Shown piece by piece: positions 36,828 through 49,800 of a stretch of 64,000 nucleotides of DNA; position 1 is the first letter of the stretch, and every line of letters begins with the position of its first letter. The notes beneath the pieces are model-generated. The model saw nothing but the letters and a program-made list of their open reading frames with translations, searched no databases and was not told the DNA's origin. This DNA is from Trogon surrucura (lineage: Eukaryota > Chordata > Aves > Trogoniformes > Trogonidae). Both the position numbers and the translations under genes were made by a program. The stretch lies in assembly GCA_020746105.1 (NCBI GenBank), contig CM036632.1, positions 6,618,001 through 6,682,000 on the forward strand. Reading direction: 5' to 3'.

Positions 36828-37472
36828 CCACCTTCCTAAAAATAAAAATTGTAGGGAGGATAATTAATTGTAGTCAATAAAGATGCTGGTTTACTTCTGC
36901 TGCAAATTCCTTAACCCTTTTGCTGGTTTGAGCACCTTTGTAATCCACAAATTGTTGTGCTTCCATAAAGTGAGTATTTTTTTACAATCTGATAAAAGTC
37001 CTGTAGGGAAGCTTTTAGTGACAAGAAGCTATATACTAATTTTCTTGGCAAATGTGGTCTTGCTCATTAGTATCAAAATTTAGTTGCTATATCTAGTCAT
37101 AGGATCATAAAATTCTCTCTCACAAGATGGAAAAAAAAAAAGAAATAAGCTGTTTTAAATGTAACATTAAAAATGTGAAAGCCAATAAAAACCACCTGAA
37201 AATCGTATGGCTATGGGCCATTACATTGAACATATATTTTTCTAAAATGATCAAGAACGCTTTTCTGGAGTACCAGGAGTAGTAATGGAGTGGCTGTGTT
37301 CATGCAGATATGTGTATGCACATGCACCTACACATGCGAACATTTTTGATCCTTTTTACCGGGTACTTCTCTTTCTTAGGAGTGCAAAGCACATTGAAAA
37401 GACCTCATTTCCGCTGACTGGAACTCAGGATATTTGCACAAGCCAGCTTGTATCAGAATTTGGCTCTGAATA

Positions 37473-37569
37473 GTTTTTTTTTCCCAATGATACATAATAA
37501 ATCTTCCGTCTGAAAGATTTTCAGACACGCTCCTACTTGACTCAGGAGTAGTATTCATTGGGAAAAAAC
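37473..37569. repeat. nested inverted repeat (cruciform-like)
   Basis: The outer arms are 37473-37493 (G, nine T, CCCAATGA, TAC) and 37551-37569 (GTATTCATTGGGAAAAAAC). They are complementary over a 14-base core, TTTTTTCCCAATGA, with one extra base beside it. Between them is a perfect 8-bp hairpin (GTCTGAAA, 3-base loop, TTTCAGAC; 37508-37526) and a weaker CTCCT/AGGAG hairpin (37530-37548). A related T-run followed by CCCATCAGTAAAAT begins near 37587. The layout suggests an old palindromic, perhaps MITE-like, element that I cannot name. Confidence 0.6.
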
Positions 37570-40500
37570 TTTGATGGAGAAGGGTTTTTTTTTTCCCATC
37601 AGTAAAATGCAGTAGCACTAAAATAATAATAATAAAAAAGCAGTTTGTGAGCTCATGTTGCTTTTGGGAAATTTTCATTTAAAAAAAAAAGTGATGAAAA
37701 AGTTCCAATAATGTTGAAACATTCTAAATTATCTCCATACTTAAAAAAAACCCTCAGATATATTATTTTCTTTAGAAATTGTGTCATTTAGTTAAAAAAA
37801 TTGATACTACGTTATGTATTACTTTAGATTAGAAAACAACCATGAGGGAAACACAACTTTTAATTTCTATCAAAGCAAAAGTTTTTCATCTGAAAGAAAA
37901 TAAATTTTATTCTGAAAGGAAATGATATACTTGCTGGAATCTCTAAATCCCTGTGCAATGAAATTTTCAACTCTCTGCTTCATTTTGTTCAGAAGCAGAA
38001 TTATTTGATGAAAAACATCCCAAGCTTCCAAGTTGAAGTGACTGAAGACTTTCACCCTATTGTCACAAAAAAAACCCCAAACAAAACCCAAATCTGAGAG
38101 AGGTTCAATTAAACAGCCTTATTAACCAAGGACGTTGTTATCCATCAAAGATGACCTTCCTTGGGCTCATGCCACATTCTTCAGTGCTGTGCTTACTGAA
38201 TCATATGAGTCTTCTTAAAATATGAAAAAAAGGGAAAAAGGTAGCCTCCTTCTGGTGGAAAAATAAGAGAACTTGTCTTGAAAGTATCTCAACCTCCAAT
38301 TCTCCTGTCTATTCTCCCTGGAATAGTCCTCTCCTCACCTTCAGTTTTTTCCCACATCTCTAGCAGAGAAAAACTCAGTACCACAGGGAAAGACAGCACA
38401 CAAATGAAGGCTCTGTGGTGGAAGAAAAATCCAGATAGCGCAGCAAACTTGTATCAAATGAAGTTTCTGCTCATGCCATCTAGATGACTTAAAATTCATA
38501 TGCATTTTTCAGTCCTGGGAGCTGGATATCAGCAGCTTACTTTGGGTTCCTTCAGTGCATGCCCCCTTCTTCTACCTCCAGTGCTTTCCTAAATAATTTG
38601 GATAGGAGGGAGGTTGAAACTCCACAACTTGTCACCTGAGAGTGTTTTGAGGTGAAGAGGGCCAAAAGGAAAAGAAACAGAGAAGTCTACACATTTAATC
38701 TAGCAAAAATGCTACGACCAGGGAAGTGTCAGTGCTACAGGAGAGAGAGCCAAGAACAAAGACGCTGAAACTGGTACTGCCAGTCTGCACTGCAGCCCCG
38801 TCTCCTCTCAGCCGGGGTAGCTGGACCGAAGGCACCGTCCGTAGGATGACCAGCTTTCCAGCTGCACCTTCATTTGGTTGTGCCAATAAGCCCAGACACT
38901 GAGGGATGACATGTTCTTCTGTTTACTGTTTGTTCCCAATCCCCCCAGTCTTCCCAAAACTACTTCACACAGAGAATTTCAAGGGCAAAACGTTTGATTT
39001 TTCCAAGTACTGGAGTTTTCTGTGATGCTGCTCCAGTTTGAAGTGGTGTCAGAGGATGCATTAGAACATTCCCTTTTTTGTGTGCTTTCCCATTCTGCTT
39101 TGGCAAGAGAACATCTTAAAAATCCAGAAATGATCCTTCCAGTTGTTTTTGGGCACACAATGTGAGCATTGTGCATTGCTTAAATGGAGCAGATTCCAGT
39201 TGTTTACACATCTTCATGCGGCATTGTTAGGCTTAAGCAATTTGTCTGCTGATAGCCCCATATTAGGAGTTCTCTTTTGCAGTATAACTGGAAGATATGA
39301 TCAGAAACAGATTTGTGGTAGTCCACACACCGTTGCCAGCTATGCGGAGTGATAGACAGCCTTATAAATGGGCTACAGGGTGAGCTGAGCCAGAGATGTT
39401 TTGCTAGACTGAGTGACATTGTTATGTATGAATGATTCATGTTTGTCACGAAAGCAAGCTCGAAAATGTGTCAGATGGCATCTGAAGAGAAGGTAGAAGA
39501 TAAGGAGAAAAGTGTGACAGTACTTCCAGCTGGATTTTCTTTTTTGGACTTTGGAGTCTGAGCTGAAATGTGTTTGACTGTTGTAAGACATAGTAGTAAT
39601 AATCGTAATAATAAGCCTTTAAGCCACTTCAGGTGTGTTGGTGTTTGTCGTCTGCTTTGAACTCTTACTTTTGCTTCCTTCTCTAGAGAAGGGCGTGCAG
39701 TGAACAAGGGCAACTTGATATGGCTTTCACTTTGGAAATGCTTTCTTGGAGTTTTCCAGTTTCAGGGAGCTGTCTATGAAAGTAGGCATATGGTCTAATT
39801 AAAAGCTTATATGGCTGAGGTGGATAAATAAGGGGACGTTTTATCTGAAAAGAACATTTGCTGCATTTGGGAGAGGCTTTTAGCCAAAAGATATTTTAGT
39901 TTTGATTTGCCACATCCTACAAATGTTTGCTCCTTTCCCACTAGCCTGCAGACAGGCTCCACCAGTTCCTGCTTCTAGCCCTTTCTGACACTGGGTCTGT
40001 CTTGCTGCACTCCTATTTACATTTTATAAATTTAAATCTTGGTTTGCACCCATGTGCCTTGCCTATAATCAGTCCCTGCTCTGCAGGCCGTGATGAAGAC
40101 AGCTCACCTTGAGCTTTCAGGGTCTGCTTTGTTGGCCTCTATCTGCAGGAGGCCAGGCTGCTCGTGCACAGCAAAACATTCTGGGAAAATACACTACACG
40201 ACTTTGTCAAACAGATTTCCTTGTTTAGTTCCATCTCTACAGCTCATTACAAGTGCACTTAAAATGCAACTGTGGCCTGCCACATTACCATTTACCAAGA
40301 AAAAGTTCTGTTTTCTGAGCACTAGCGGAAGCAACATGCGGCATCGCTCAACAATGGGAGTGATGGAGCTGACAGCAGCCTGTGCCTTCTGCCAGTGTTT
40401 GCCAAAATTACGGGGGGTTGGTAACAAGACCTTGTACTAGTCTCTTCGCTCTGGGTGTATTCACCTTGCTGCAGTATTTTGGGGAATGTTCTAGCAAAAA

Positions 40501-43500
40501 TAGTTCCATTATTTTGAAAAGATGAAACATGAGGAAAAAATAATTTGAACAACTTTAAAAATACTTTTTTTTTTTTTTGCGGCTATTTCATCCAGAAGTT
40601 TGCAGTGCTGCTTTGCTTTGGAGTAGGAGCTTGGAAAAGAGTTGGGGAACTCACCTGGAAACCAAGATGGGGCTTTTCAGAGGAGAACTTCAGAAATCAC
40701 TGAGCGGTGCTGCCTGACCATTCTCAAGCTGTTAAACTCTTCAGGACATCATACTGGTCTTGAAGATAGTGGCTTCAGCTATCAGACCACGTGTTTGCAG
40801 GTGCTCTTTGAGGCTGTGAGAGGGAGGTTGTTTCTCTCAAAGTCCAGTCTTGCTGGTTGGATAGGTGAAACTTGGTAGGTTTTCACCAGTGGTTACAGTG
40901 AGAAACCCCTGGTTTTTTAATTTTTCTTCTTAAAAAAATATTCCAAGGGTATTTTGTTAGCAAAAGCTAGAAGAACTGAATTGTAGTTTCTGGTATTTTG
41001 GCCTCTAGCACTGTTTAAGAATGGTACTGAGGTTTGTGCTGAAGGAGGCTGTTGTTAGCCAGACCATTGCCTCACACGACCCAGGAGCTGGAATACACAG
41101 TAAATGAGACAGGGATCTTGGTGAACAATGTAGATGATGGTGAGGTTGAGGGACCTGAATCCCTGACCAGAATAATTGATTTTCTTCTGGTGTCTGTCAG
41201 GGAGCTCCAAAGTGATGTTAGATAAATAACTTAGAGGGAACTTTCCATATGACTTCACTTATGGTGAATTCCTCTTTTCCTAAATTCCCCTGCTACACAG
41301 AAAGATCCACCCTGTCAAAAAAAAAAAAAAAAAAAAAAAGAGGATGTCACCTAGGCCTGAAACATTTACATTTGTATTTGTACATTTCTACTTTCATCCT
41401 GTCAAACTATAGTAGATTTAGCTAGTCAGCCGCTGCTGAAATATGACAATTGGGCTTAATGTTTCTAGACCTTATCTCACAGGGGTGCTGTAAAGATTAA
41501 CTGGTATTTGTGGAATATTCTCAAACCATAGTAGCAATATAACTGGAAACTCAAAGGAATACACCTTGATTCAGTAAAATGCTTGGATATAGAGAACAGT
41601 AGATAAGACTTGAAAATGCTGCTGAAATTATGAAGTTACAAGAGAATACAAACCACACATGGTTTCAGTGAACCCCTGCCACTCTTTGTGCTAAATAAAG
41701 TGAGAAAATAGCGTATGTTGAGATAATTCATAAAAGCTCTATAATGGGCACACAAAAGGGCAAATGACAACTGCACATGAGACTTCAATGGGCATTTCCT
41801 ACTGTGCAAGTATGAGATTTGTCAGCCTTAGGTTTTGGTAGTGCAAAACTCTGTGTGGGTGTTACTGTGGAAAATGCATGGATTTTCCTCCAAGCAGTGT
41901 GGAATACCTCAAGGTGACCTGAATCTGTTGGCACACAGAGGTCTCTCCCATGTGGTGTTTTTCCACAGGCCCTACAAACCTGTGCCTGTTCTTCTTCCCA
42001 GCCCAGGAGGAGCCCCTCTGACTCTGCTCTTGTGAGCCACTGATGCACAACACATTTTAAGGACAGCTTTCTCCCTTTGTGGAAGAACCATCTTTCCAGA
42101 GCCGAATGACTCTCTGTAGCTAACCATAGCAGTGCAGAACAGCTTCAGAAAAGAACAAGAGAGGTCTATTAGAAGATGGCACTTAAGAAGGATTGGTATG
42201 AGCTGAAGAGCGTTTAGGAAGTCCTTTTCACAAAGTATCTGGAGTTTATTTTCATTGCTAGACTTCCTTGCCATACAGTTTTCATTCACCAAGAGCCAAA
42301 ATAGACCAGAACACTAACCCTCAAATTATTGGCAATTTGTTCAGCTCTCTAGAAAAATGCCTCCAATAAACACAAACCATGCAAGTCAGTGTAGCATTAA
42401 ATCAAACCTTAAAAGATGAAAAATGTTTCTTTTGCTGTTTTATCTGAAGCCAAAAAGGATATTACTTTACATTTTTTTGAAATAGAAGTGCATAGCTTTA
42501 CTGCTGCCTTCCAGCATCGAGAGATGTTCCCCCCGGTAAGAGCTCATTAATTTGAGAGTAGGCTTGATTAGACTAGAACTGAACAAGACCGAAACATTTC
42601 ATTTCATTCTTTCACACTAATCTCTTGGCAGAACAAACCCCCTTCTGACCATCACCCCCACTCAAAACACAAACAAAAATAAGAGCTGCCCCTCCTTCAA
42701 AATCTGTATGGACCACAAAATAGCCTGAAGAGCTCTTTTGTTATTACCATAAAATGCATTACACAAGTGAATAAAATAGCTGTTGGTAGCTCAGGTCTAT
42801 GGGATACTAGTAATCCTATATAATTGCCATCTTGTGGGGTGATTGGTGAAAGAAACCTTAAAGCCTTTTTATTTTATCTTAGTAATGATGAGGGAGTTAC
42901 CCAAAACATATGAATGCACTTCTCCTCCTTTAGACCATCAAAGGTTCAACAATGAATTCTTTTCTTTGAGAAAGCTGGGCTTTAGTCTGCCATGAAACTC
43001 AATCCATGGCCCTCTAATTAATTTTGCTAAATAGATTAGCCAATTGGAGTTGCCGCTTCAGAGGGAAGCAACCTCCAAAACAAGTTTTTCCCCATTCTCA
43101 AGGTGAGATGTTTTGCTCACAGGACATCCTTTCAAGTGCACTGGAGTACTTTTAGACTGGATTAGCTGAGGCAAATGGATTAGTCTTTGTAGGTATTAGA
43201 ACCAAGGGTCTTTAAGAAAGGAAAACAAGGTGCCTAGTTTCACCAGTATGCCACTAAAAGCTACTTAGTGCAAACATCCGTAAAACTGTCAAGAATGAGG
43301 ACTTGTAAAAGCAACTGTAAGCACATCCTCAAGCTAATTGTAAGACACACATTTACACAGAAATATGCAAACTGCAAACACAGGTTGAATAGGGACCGTC
43401 ACACACATATCTGATCTTAGCGAGCATAAAGAATTTTTACTGGTCTTTTGAAGGACACTTGAAACACCGCAGCATATGCTCATTTTTCTTCCGAGCAAGT

Positions 43501-46500
43501 CATTTGATTAAGGCATTAATCCTCTCACAAAAGTAACCCTGAATGACACTCCTCTCTACTGACTTTCTGAGGGTCCAACCTGGAGAAGTGTTTAGCTTTG
43601 CAGAATGAAGGACTCCACATGTTAGCGGCAATGTGCAGCCATTCAGGGTTGAGGCCAAGATATGTTTCTTACATTCACTTCTTACCCAAGTGTGAAGCTG
43701 CAGGAGCAGAATGCTTATGTGAAGCTCAGAAAATGACTGAAGAAGGTAGGAATTTAAAATGCTTCTTTCTCCTAAATGGTCACGTCCCTTATCCCAACAC
43801 GCATTAACTTGACTTAGCATTGATGAAGGACATGTTTCTATTTTGATAAAAAAGTTTAAAAGAAAAATCAAACCCCAAACCTCTTAATTTAGATGGATAA
43901 GCAATACATACCACAAATAATAACCCACGCATAAATAGAGTTAAAATACAGTAGCTATTTGACCTGCTGCTCAGACCCCTGAAGGTTATTAATCCCCACT
44001 CAAACACTGAAGAAGAAACCTTGACATGCTAATGGGCCTTTTGAATCATATCTAGTGTTTCTATTATGCACTTCTCCAATAACCACTCCTCACGTGGAAT
44101 ATCTCATATCCTTGGTTGTAAAGGAGATAGTCACCCATGTTTGTTCCAGGAAAGACGTATTTCATATGAGAAACATCTTACTATGTCATGTTCAGGAGCG
44201 ACTTTTTCAGCTATTCAGTTCCTGACTAGAAATTTTAGAAATTACTATTTTGCAAGGAACCTAGAGTGCAACTCTTTTCCCTTTACTTTCATTTACAAAG
44301 ATCAAGGATTGCCTTTATTTAGTTTCTGCTTTCATGCACAGGTAAGGAGTTACAGAGACTTTCTTAGATTTTCAGGAACTTTTCTCTGCTTTTTCTGTGA
44401 AATATGCTTTTTTCCAGTGATGCTGGTAATCCTTCTACTGATTTTGCAAAGCAGAGAACGTAGTGAAAGCCTGTGTCATAGCCCAGTACCACGCATAGTA
44501 GCCTTTCTTCTGAAAGGGTATGGTAATATCTTACTTAAGTGACAGTATCAAAGATGAGAAATGGAAGAAAAGAAACTCTTGTGAAGGGTGGCTAATCCTT
44601 GGTCTTACTGAATGGGTTGAATAGGCATTAACTAACTAAGAGGATGAGAGTGAATGGTAAATACTAGAAATGCGTTCATTAAATACAAAAATGCTTGAGA
44701 ATTACTGTGTATCAGTAAATACCTACCAATTCACTAAACAAACTCGCATGTTATGTTGGGATAGTAACACCTCATTTAGTATCCTTTAAAAATCTGTGTC
44801 TTTTGCCAACTGTATGAGAGCACACAGAAATGACACATACTTTTGAGAATGTGTTCAAAATATCAATTTCCTTATCTATTTTGTGAGTACTGTAGAAATG
44901 CCTATCAAATCCTACCAGAGATAATGATCTTCTGTTCCGAAACACCTTCCTTTCAAGGTCTTACAACTTATTAGAATCATTTGCAGAATCTAACAACTCT
45001 CTGAAAAAGGGAGTACATTTCTCTGATCTAAGTATGTCCTTTTGGCAGCTACACCGGGATCAGTGCACTTCTAGGGATGGCATTGGCCTTTTGTCTGCTT
45101 TCAGAGCTGAGCCTGCAGCACTCAGTGGGCACAAGGGAAGCTGTACCTAGACTGCTTCCAGAAATACTGAAATAATGTTCGGGGTTTTTATTCATGCAGA
45201 TATGAAATGTTGATCGAAATCGCACAGGTTGTTTTCAGGAATGCTGTGAAGCCTTGGGTACTGAGTACATCTGAAACCCCAGGACCTTGGAATGCAACTT
45301 CTCCTGATGTACCCTGCAGACCCATTCAGCTCACAACAACTGAGATAGAAAAACAGAAAAGGCCTTTTCTATTCTACTTTGTATGTGACCATGCTGCAGA
45401 AAGCAGAGCTGCCATCTCCCAAGTGTGTTTATGTCACCCCTCTCTAGGTGTTAGGAAAGCCAGTGAGCATCTTGGTAAAAACAAACTTGCTTTTATGCAG
45501 ACCTCTAAGCCACCAGAGCTCCTGGAAATCCAACAAAGGTACTTTATTTTTACAGCTTGTCCAGCATGCATGCTATTTGTTTGTGCAGCGTAAAGGGCTG
45601 CATCTGAAGTGTACCAGCTACCTCATTGGTCGAAGAAACCAGAAGTGGCACATACAGGCTGGTGAGCAGTATAAACACACTGCATCAGATCTGCTAATAG
45701 ATCTGGTCATAGATCAGACCAGCAAGCAGGGACAAGAGATAGCAAAGTAACGTGAATGAAGGTAATGAAAACAGACTGGAAGCAGATTTAGGATGAACAT
45801 AATTAGAGTTAATGTTAGCACTGAAAGCAGAGATTTGGAGGTTGGTGGTGCCTGGGGCTAGTTGACGTTTATCAGCATAGCTTGACTGTCTCTCTAAGTG
45901 GGATTTTGTACCTGGGAAGGGATTCTGACATTTTGTTCACAATTGGACCACCTGCTCATGTCTCATCAGCTAAAAAGAGCTTAAAGGCTTCTTAGCACAC
46001 GGGAGGTATGGATCAGGCATGCAAAAATATTTAAGTCTTGGATGCAGCATTTCTTAGGTATAGCCACAGAAATAGGTGACTCTTCTTTATGCCTTTATTC
46101 AGCATAATCAAGGCATAAATATCTAAATAAAGCCCATTTCTAGCTAGAATTGTGTATATCTGCAACTGAATACATGCTGAAGTACTGGGATGTACCAAGC
46201 CCTCCTGAGCAATCATCTTTCCACACTTCTCACCTATCCCTGGCCTCAGTGATATTCTGGTGATCAGCACAGACCAAGGGCCCCACCACGTGTCTGGTCT
46301 GATGTGTCCAGTGCCAGTTTGAGGAGTGTGTCACAATCCCATGTTGGAGTGTAACATTGACCATTAACAATCTGAATATACTAGGCTCATATGCACATTT
46401 GCTTTGCTCACAGGTCTAAATGTCCAGTTCACTGCCTGATTACTCCTGACTTGACATGGTGGGCAGATACTTCTGGGACAAGGAGGGTGTGTGTCCCATC

Positions 46501-46819
46501 ACAAACCTAGCGATGGGTTCTCCTCTGTGACACCTACAGGACAATTTGGGGCAGGATGGAAACTACCTGCTTTTGGGGCCAGACTGGTTCATTTCACATT
46601 TTAATCTCTCCGGGATACTTCTTACTCCCTCCACTTGAAGCTGCTGGGATAATCTTAATGAGAAACCAATTATTTTTTAAACCAATCATTGAAAGATTGG
46701 TATGGGGTAACAATTCTAGCTTTGGCACATTTAACAAGTGCACCAGAGCCAAAATGGACAGATTTGGATATTTATTCGTGTCAAGGGTTGAACAAAAACT
46801 TCCAGTTGAACCTCTTGAG
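37570..46819. other. noncoding DNA, no gene recognised
   Basis: 37.6-38.1 kb is rich in A-tracts and contains a second inverted pair, GTTTTTCATC near 37880 with GATGAAAAAC near 38010. A T14 run lies at 40565-40578. The longest open frame is 158 codons at 44066-44542 and has no recognised domain. A good splice-donor match (ACAG then GTAAGGAG) occurs at 44341 inside that frame without a matching acceptor. I see nothing else that I can name. Confidence 0.55.
41317..41339 (+). repeat. A23 homopolymer
   Basis: Twenty-three consecutive A residues. A retrocopy tail was considered, but no recognisable transcript-derived sequence, polyadenylation signal close to the tract or flanking direct repeat is evident. 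Confidence 0.95.
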
Positions 46820-46856
46820 TCCCTCCCCTCCTCCTTTCCTCTCCTTTCTCCCCCCT
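46820..46856 (+). repeat. 37-base homopyrimidine tract
   Basis: An uninterrupted run of C and T (TCCCTCCCCTCCTCC and onward to CCCCCT). Homopurine-homopyrimidine tracts of this length can form triplex (H-DNA) structure in supercoiled DNA. A 23-base homopurine tract on the same strand lies about 480 bases downstream (47338-47360). Confidence 0.9.
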
Positions 46857-49800
46857 ACACCCTTTGCCAGAGTTCATCTCAAGTTGATGAAGAATGTATA
46901 TTTTTTGAATGGTAAATGCCTGGCAGGCCTAGGAACTATCTACAAGACAGGTGTGTAGCTCAGGCAGCTTCCAACTCCCTGCTTGGGACTGATAGTGCTT
47001 TTGTAAGAAAGCAGCTTCAATCCTGTCCTGGAAGAAACATTCCTGCCCCTGGGGGACAAGTGATTCATTCAGTCAGGGAGGTCAGTTCTGCCGCAGGTCT
47101 GCCGAAGAGAAGCTGCCAGCTCTCTTGAACTTAACTCATAGTCACAAGCCATTATGGAATCTGAGCTTTCAAGTCTTTAGCAAAATGGTAGAAATTGTGG
47201 CCTTGGACTAAGCTCAGATCTAAAACTCAGTGTCACAAGGATGAACCATTAATGTCTCCTGAGTGGGAGAGATTCATTCTCAATGTAGGAAAGCAATTAA
47301 GCCTGTAAGGGAATGAATCTCCCTAAAACTGAAAGATAGAGGGAGAAGGGAGGAAGGAGGTGAAGAAGAGCTTGGATCAATCTGAAAAGTTTGTGGTTGC
47401 TGTTTCCCCATGGGGATCTCCCCACTGTGAGGGGGTTCCTAGCTGAAGAGGATGCTCAGGTGCAAAAGGGAGTGAGTGGGGAGGCAGAAGACCCTAAAAC
47501 AAGGCAGCATCTGAAAAGTTTTACACGGTGTGTGGTGAAAATACAGCTGTCAGTGGGGAAGAAAGATGCCTCCAAGCACACGGTATATGTCACCACAGGA
47601 GATGCATCAGAATGGATGCCCCTGAGGTGTTGCCAGTGGATGTTGGGGGCTGTTAGGAGTTTGTTCACATTCCCTCTCCGAAGACTACCCAGGAAGCAAT
47701 TTTGCCTCGTCCATGCACCACCTGCCAGCTCTGTCTGGAGGACTGTCCCCACAACAGGTGCCCTCCCTGACTTGACCTCACAAACAGCTCAGAGCTCTCC
47801 ATGTCCATCCAGCTCCACTTCACTCAAGGAAACTTTTCCCATCACTGTCTTATCTGGATTGATTGTAACTACCTGACGGTTTTCTCACAGTAGAGATTTC
47901 ACTGAAGACTTTGGCCAAACTACCTTGTAAGTGTAGACACTCTTACTTAGTAAACATACAGGAAACAAATTAGAACTTTTCTGTGATTACCTTTTAAAGA
48001 GACAACATTTGTTGTGATTTATGTATAAAGGATTTTTTCTTTTTGGCGCCTTTGAAAGATCTTACAAACGCCTCATGCTCCTGTGCATACCCAACATCAC
48101 TGACTGCCCTCCTCCCCTTGCATCATAAACTAAGAAACATTTAAGATGTCTCTTGCAGTTTCTTATACCAGGCCAACTGTGTCAATGGGAGAACAGCTGG
48201 GCAAAAAGGAGTACAAAATTTCCAGATTCATGTCAAGACTATGGGATACAACAAAATATGAGGACTTTCTGGTTGAAGAAACTGGCCAGGCTTCTTTAAG
48301 TCAGAGGATTCTGCTTCTTTGGAAAGCCCACGGCTCTTTTGTGAAAGAACATAAGGCTTCCTTGTCCTTTTGACCCCACTCTTACAGCTGTGAGCCTTGC
48401 TCTCTTTATCTTTTTGAGTAACGAGGAGCGTCAATGTCTTTGTATGTTGAGTCCCCTGGCCAGATGTAGGTTGGCAGTTGCATAGCGGTTGCTGGGTCAT
48501 CCTGTGCTCCTCTATTGTCTCCTAGGGTCAGGGATCGGTAACTATTGATATTTTAGGATGTAATTGATATGGCCAAATCCAAGCCAAGTGACACTGAAAT
48601 TAAAGCACTCTGGAAAGTTCCTGTCTGAATTTGCTATTTCATCAAGATGTGAGTCATTGCGAGTCACATGTTTTGCAGAAGCCTAAAAAGAATGGAGACG
48701 GAAAAGAAAAACAGGAACTGGTTTTCGGGAAGTTTCTTTTACCCACATTTCCGGGGTAGACAACCACAAGACACTGTATGACATCAATTTCGGGTGCACA
48801 GCCACTACAGGTGTTTAAAAACAAGTAGTTGCCTAATAAAACACAACCTTTCAGACAAGCTTCTCGTGCATACCTTTATATTTCTTTAAATATCCTTGAA
48901 CCACTATTCCTTAATCCTTCCACACACTTCAGGTCTGGGAATTGGAACATACACATTATCAAGATAATGTTTTATCAAGACTGTTGGGAATCAAGTTTTG
49001 TGTTTCTAATATGTCTGCATGAATAAAGGTCAGAATTCACAGCACAAATTCATCTAAAATAAAAGTAACATAAATGGTTTTTACCCTGCTCTTTCTGCTG
49101 GTTAGTTCTCTGGTGATCTGCAAGCCAATTTCCACATCATTGTGCAAGGTCACACTTCCTTCTACCCTCCGTGTGCTTCCTCCAGATTTTGCATAGTCCC
49201 AGGGCTTCAGAGGGGGACCGTTGTCAGTTCAGTGCATAATGGGATGAATCTTGGGTGGATCTGGGTCTTCGTGATACCAATGTGACTACCCAAGAGTCAA
49301 TAAAGCAGTGGCCAATGTCCCTTTTAAACTCTAGAAGACATTTTATACCTTGTGATTGCAGCTTCACAATATTAAATTTTGAACAGCTGATGGTATTAAA
49401 CAAGGCAAAAGTTCCTACATGTTTATTCTCTTTATCTTCCATGACTCACATCAGCTGTACGAGGCCTGACACAAGTGAACCATGATCAGCCCCAGCAGTG
49501 TTTCCTGAGCTGTTTTATCAGCACAGGGTAGGAGGGTTTAGTGACAGCAGAGACCAACACAGAGCACCCCACACTTCACAGCTACCTCTGGTCCATGTCA
49601 GCGTCAGCGTATCTGCAAGGGAGCTTGGCATTCAGCCATGACTGCTAGTCAGCAGCTCTGGCCCACTGGAGTTTGGGCTAAAAACTTGCCACTACTGCCT
49701 CAGATGTGTGCAGGAGTCAGATGATGGCAAAACTAGGTTCCAAATATGACCTGTTCTTCAGGAACATCACCCATCAATCTGGACGCTGAAGTCTGTAGGG

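Noticed and set aside
37097-37120. Reverse-strand CR1 tail (TCATAGGATCATAAAATTC)
   Set aside because: The conserved CR1 segment that should follow (GGTTGGAAGGGACC-like) is absent.
41050-41339. Processed pseudogene ending in the A23 tract
   Set aside because: No recognisable gene sequence upstream, no nearby AATAAA and no flanking direct repeat.
44066-44542. 158-codon open frame containing a good donor-like GTAAG
   Set aside because: No matching acceptor, no domain, and a composition rich in Phe, Cys and Ser typical of random AT-rich frames.
47391-47876. 161-codon open frame
   Set aside because: No recognisable domain and an antisense frame open over the same bases.
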